Shown here: positions 61,280-64,000 of the stretch, one piece after another
Numbering within the stretch: the stretch's first letter is position 1
Layout: every line of letters starts with the position of its first letter
NCBI RefSeq assembly: GCF_028736155.1
Contig: NZ_CP117879.1
Coordinates: forward strand, 3,038,001-3,102,000
Direction: 5' to 3'
Length of the DNA: 64,000 bases
From: Flavobacterium sp. KACC 22763
Lineage (GTDB): Bacteria > Bacteroidota > Bacteroidia > Flavobacteriales > Flavobacteriaceae
The notes under the pieces: generated by a model
Seen by the model: the letters and a program-made list of their open reading frames with translations, nothing else
Databases searched by the model: none
Told to the model about the DNA's origin: nothing
Position numbers and translations under genes: made by a program

Positions 61280-62857
61280 ATGAAAAAAATACTTTTCCTA
61301 TTAATAACAGGACTAACTGTCAGCGCGTCATATTCTCAAGAAGTTTCAGATGCTTTACGTTATTCTCAAGAAAACCTTACCGGAACTGCACGCTATAGAG
61401 CCATGAGTGGTGCTTTTGGAGCTGTTGGAGGAGACATCTCTGCTTTAAGCGTTAACCCTGCCGGATCAGCGATTTTTAATAGCAATCAAGTTGGAGTAAC
61501 CTTTAGCAATCAGAACATTAAAAACAATTCTAATTACAACGGAACTCAAACATCAGATAAAGAAAACTCTTTTATCTTAAATCAAGCTGGAGGCGTTTTT
61601 GTATTTAAAAACCACAACCCTAATGTAGGTTGGAATAAAATTTCAATTGGGGCAACTTATGAGAATACCAACAATTTCAACAATGAAGTTTTCTCGGCAG
61701 GAACAAACCTTAACCATTCGGTTGACGCGTATTTTTTAGATTATGCAAATTACAGCAATGGAGGCGCCCCTGTTCCTCAGGAATTTGTTACTTTACAACC
61801 AAACGAAACGGTTTCTGATCTATATCAATATTTAGGATCCAATTTTCCAAACGGCCAATATCCAAACCTAAGCGGCTTCTCTGCACAACAAGCTTTATTA
61901 GGAAATCTTGGACGTGTTATAGGAATTGACGAAGCAAACAATCCTAATAGCACGTATTCCACAAATGTTCCAAAAGGCGGAAATTATTATCAAGAAAATG
62001 AAATTTATACTAGAGGATACAATAGCAAAGTAGGCTTCAATATCGCAACGTCTTACAAAGACCGATTATATTTAGGAGCAAATTTAAATGTTCATATTAC
62101 AGATTATAGAAGATCTACAAGTTTCTATGAAGACAATGACAATCCGTTACAACCTAACGAAACAATATCAAGCATAAGATTTAATAATGATTTATATACT
62201 TATGGAAATGGTTTTTCTTTCCAACTTGGAGCAATCGGAAAAGTAACTGACAATTTTAGACTGGGTGTAGCATACGAATCTAACACTTGGTATGAATTGT
62301 ACGATGAGCTTTCACAAAGTCTATACACAACGAGACAAGCTGCAGGCGGACCAATTGTCAATGCTAATGTAGCTCCTAATGTAGTAAACGTATATGAATC
62401 TTATACTTTACAAACACCTGATAGATGGACTTTTAGTGCTGCATATATTTTTGGAAAATCAGGATTATTAAGTATTGATTATGGCATAAGAAATTACGGA
62501 AACGCTAAATTCAAACCAAGCAATGCGGGCTTTGGCGGCATTAACAATGAAATAGATAACACTCTAACTAGCACTGGAGAGCTTCGTATAGGTGCTGAAT
62601 ACAAAATCAAACAATTAAGCTTAAGAGGCGGATACCGTTATGAAGGAAGCCCTTATAAAAATGGAATTACAGTTGGAGAATTAAACAGTTATTCTGCTGG
62701 TTTAGGTTATAATTTTGGATCTACAAAATTAGATCTGGCTTACTCTTATTTAGAAAGAGATTCGAATCAAGGTTTCTTTACAAGAGGATTCACTGACGGA
62801 GCTAACATTACTTCGAAATTAAACAATGTTACTATGACTTTATTATTTGAATTGTAA
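61280..62857 (+). CDS. OmpP1/FadL-family outer membrane transport protein
   Basis: A 525-residue beta-barrel protein. Signal peptide about 1-20 (ending SYSQ). The mature N-terminus has the FadL-like AMSGAFGAVGGDISALSVNPAG, in which the conserved Asn-Pro-Ala-Gly closes the hatch. The remaining chain is amphipathic strands and ends in a phenylalanine-glutamate-leucine strand. FadL-type porins carry long-chain fatty acids or other hydrophobic compounds. The substrate here is unknown. Confidence 0.9.
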   Translation: MKKILFLLITGLTVSASYSQEVSDALRYSQENLTGTARYRAMSGAFGAVGGDISALSVNPAGSAIFNSNQVGVTFSNQNIKNNSNYNGTQTSDKENSFILNQAGGVFVFKNHNPNVGWNKISIGATYENTNNFNNEVFSAGTNLNHSVDAYFLDYANYSNGGAPVPQEFVTLQPNETVSDLYQYLGSNFPNGQYPNLSGFSAQQALLGNLGRVIGIDEANNPNSTYSTNVPKGGNYYQENEIYTRGYNSKVGFNIATSYKDRLYLGANLNVHITDYRRSTSFYEDNDNPLQPNETISSIRFNNDLYTYGNGFSFQLGAIGKVTDNFRLGVAYESNTWYELYDELSQSLYTTRQAAGGPIVNANVAPNVVNVYESYTLQTPDRWTFSAAYIFGKSGLLSIDYGIRNYGNAKFKPSNAGFGGINNEIDNTLTSTGELRIGAEYKIKQLSLRGGYRYEGSPYKNGITVGELNSYSAGLGYNFGSTKLDLAYSYLERDSNQGFFTRGFTDGANITSKLNNVTMTLLFEL

Positions 62858-62885
62858 TTAAAAATCAAAATAGATGATTGAAATT

Positions 62886-62918
62886 TCCGTCAGGTTTTTC
62901 CTTGACGGATTTTTTTTT
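62886..62918 (+). terminator. Terminator after the OmpP1 gene
   Basis: TCCGTCA...TGACGGA hairpin (62886-62892 and 62903-62909) followed by nine T. Confidence 0.85.
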
Positions 62919-63040
62919 ACTCTTTCAAAAAAACATTTGTTTTAAATTCAACTCAAAAAGCACAAGTAACCAAACCGGTTAACTTCATAAAAAACAGCTA
63001 AAACAAACTGCAAACTAGTGCGGTTTGAATAAAAAAAGTG

Positions 63041-63048
63041 TAATTTTG
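63041..63048 (+). promoter_or_regulatory. -7 box of rimO
   Basis: TAATTTTG fits TAnnTTTG, 19 bp before the rimO start. Confidence 0.6.
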
Positions 63049-63067
63049 CACTCCAATTTATAAAAGT

Positions 63068-64000
63068 ATGAGAACCAAGTCTTTAAAAAAGAACAAAATT
63101 AACGTAATCACTCTTGGGTGTTCAAAAAATGTTTATGATAGTGAAGTCCTGATGGGACAGCTTCGCGCGAATGGAAAAGAGGTTGAACACGAAGCTCCTG
63201 CAGAAAAAGAAGGAAACATTATTGTAATTAATACTTGCGGATTTATTGATAATGCAAAAGCAGAATCGGTAAATATGATTTTGGAATATGCAGACAAAAA
63301 AGATAAAGGACTTGTTGACAAAGTTTTTGTAACAGGATGCTTGTCTGAACGTTACAGACCAGATTTAGAAAAAGAAATTCCAAACGTTGACCAATATTTC
63401 GGAACTACAGAATTACCTCAACTATTAAAAGCCCTTGGAGCCGATTATAAGCACGAATTACTTGGAGAACGTTTAACCACAACTCCAAAAAATTACGCTT
63501 ATTTAAAAATCGCAGAAGGATGCGACAGACCTTGCAGTTTTTGTGCAATTCCGTTAATGAGAGGTTCTCACGTTTCTCAACCAATTGAAAAATTGGTTAA
63601 AGAAGCAGAAGGTTTAGCTAAAAATGGGGTTAAAGAATTAATCTTAATTGCTCAGGACTTAACTTATTATGGCCTTGATCTTTATAAAAAAAGAAATCTA
63701 GCAGAACTTTTAGAAGCTTTAGTAAAAGTAGAAGGAATTGAGTGGATTCGTTTACATTATGCTTTCCCAACTGGTTTCCCTATGGATGTTTTGGAAGTAA
63801 TGAAACGCGAACCTAAAATCTGTAACTATATTGATATTCCGTTGCAGCACATTTCAGATTCAATTTTAAAATCAATGCGACGTGGTACAACTCAGGCTAA
63901 AACCACTCAATTATTGAAAGACTTCCGTGCTGCAGTTCCTGGAATGGCAATTAGAACTACACTAATTGTTGGATATCCTGGTGAAACTCAAGAAGATTTT
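63068..64000 (+). CDS. rimO: Ribosomal protein S12 methylthiotransferase, cut by window end
   Basis: First 311 codons of a radical-SAM methylthiotransferase that adds a methylthio group to an aspartate of ribosomal protein S12. The N-terminal MTTase domain begins VITLGCSKNVYDSEVLMGQL with conserved cysteines at positions matching a [4Fe-4S] site, including INTCGFI and VTGCLSERY. The radical-SAM motif CDRPCSFCAIP (CxxxCxxC) binds the second cluster. RimO rather than MiaB is supported by the GCSKN opening and the S12-type PLMRGSHVS segment. The C-terminal TRAM domain lies beyond the window. Confidence 0.95.
   Translation, partial: MRTKSLKKNKINVITLGCSKNVYDSEVLMGQLRANGKEVEHEAPAEKEGNIIVINTCGFIDNAKAESVNMILEYADKKDKGLVDKVFVTGCLSERYRPDLEKEIPNVDQYFGTTELPQLLKALGADYKHELLGERLTTTPKNYAYLKIAEGCDRPCSFCAIPLMRGSHVSQPIEKLVKEAEGLAKNGVKELILIAQDLTYYGLDLYKKRNLAELLEALVKVEGIEWIRLHYAFPTGFPMDVLEVMKREPKICNYIDIPLQHISDSILKSMRRGTTQAKTTQLLKDFRAAVPGMAIRTTLIVGYPGETQEDF

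Overview
The window is ordinary chromosomal DNA of a member of the Bacteroidota, most likely the genus Flavobacterium. The evidence is AT-rich sequence, A-rich leaders in place of clear Shine-Dalgarno sites, many TAnnTTTG -7 promoter boxes, a type B (CHU_C-like) type IX secretion C-terminus, LytS/LytTR and 2TM-domain proteins, and the archaeal/eukaryal-type ProS. I see no phage, transposase, CRISPR array or plasmid region. I worked by eye on the sequence and translations. Family names are recognition, not database hits.

Layout: 1-5.2 kb holds glpD, a MarR regulator with its nitroreductase and YceI partners, and a secreted beta-helix-like protein. 5.3-14.6 kb is a tryptophan locus. It starts with a Trp-Trp-Trp leader peptide and an attenuator, followed by trpE, trpG, trpD, trpC, trpF, trpB and trpA. 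Four non-trp genes are interleaved (a lipoprotein, a GNAT acetyltransferase, a GGCT-like protein and a nitrilase-like hydrolase), and many junctions carry repeats. 14.7-20.0 kb has a ParE/RelE-type toxin-antitoxin pair and a TetR-controlled TolC/EmrA/EmrB efflux operon. 20-24 kb has yaaA, a CCA-adding-type enzyme and heme A synthase. 24-31.2 kb is a minus-strand block: TonB-dependent receptor, DUF2141 protein, TPR-like protein, a LytS-type kinase fused to a 2TM domain, four free 2TM proteins, and a LytTR regulator.

31.4-41.9 kb holds small enzymes, a ClC channel, an HPP protein, an S23-type four-helix-bundle gene enclosed by inverted repeats, a nucleoid-associated protein, a TetR/SDR pair with matched operators, and a GAF protein. 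42.2-49.3 kb contains an HD phosphohydrolase fused to a Pycsar-effector-like membrane domain, a phosphatase/kinase-like/beta-barrel giant, and an unrecognised protein with kinase-fold landmarks. 49.4-64 kb holds an ABC transporter, a T9SS cargo protein, typA, a PAS kinase with a response regulator, rpsT, two tRNA-Glu genes, proS, a Tyr/Gly-rich lipoprotein, an OmpP1/FadL-type porin and the start of rimO.

The most interesting signals are: (1) the trp attenuator, whose antiterminator strand overlaps the leader stop codon; (2) the S23 gene lying between 33-bp inverted repeats; (3) the LytS/2TM/LytTR cluster with five 2TM copies; (4) two proteins with kinase-like motifs and one HD-PycTM fusion without a nearby cyclase; (5) paired palindromic operators for three regulators; and (6) at least nine families of intergenic inverted repeats.
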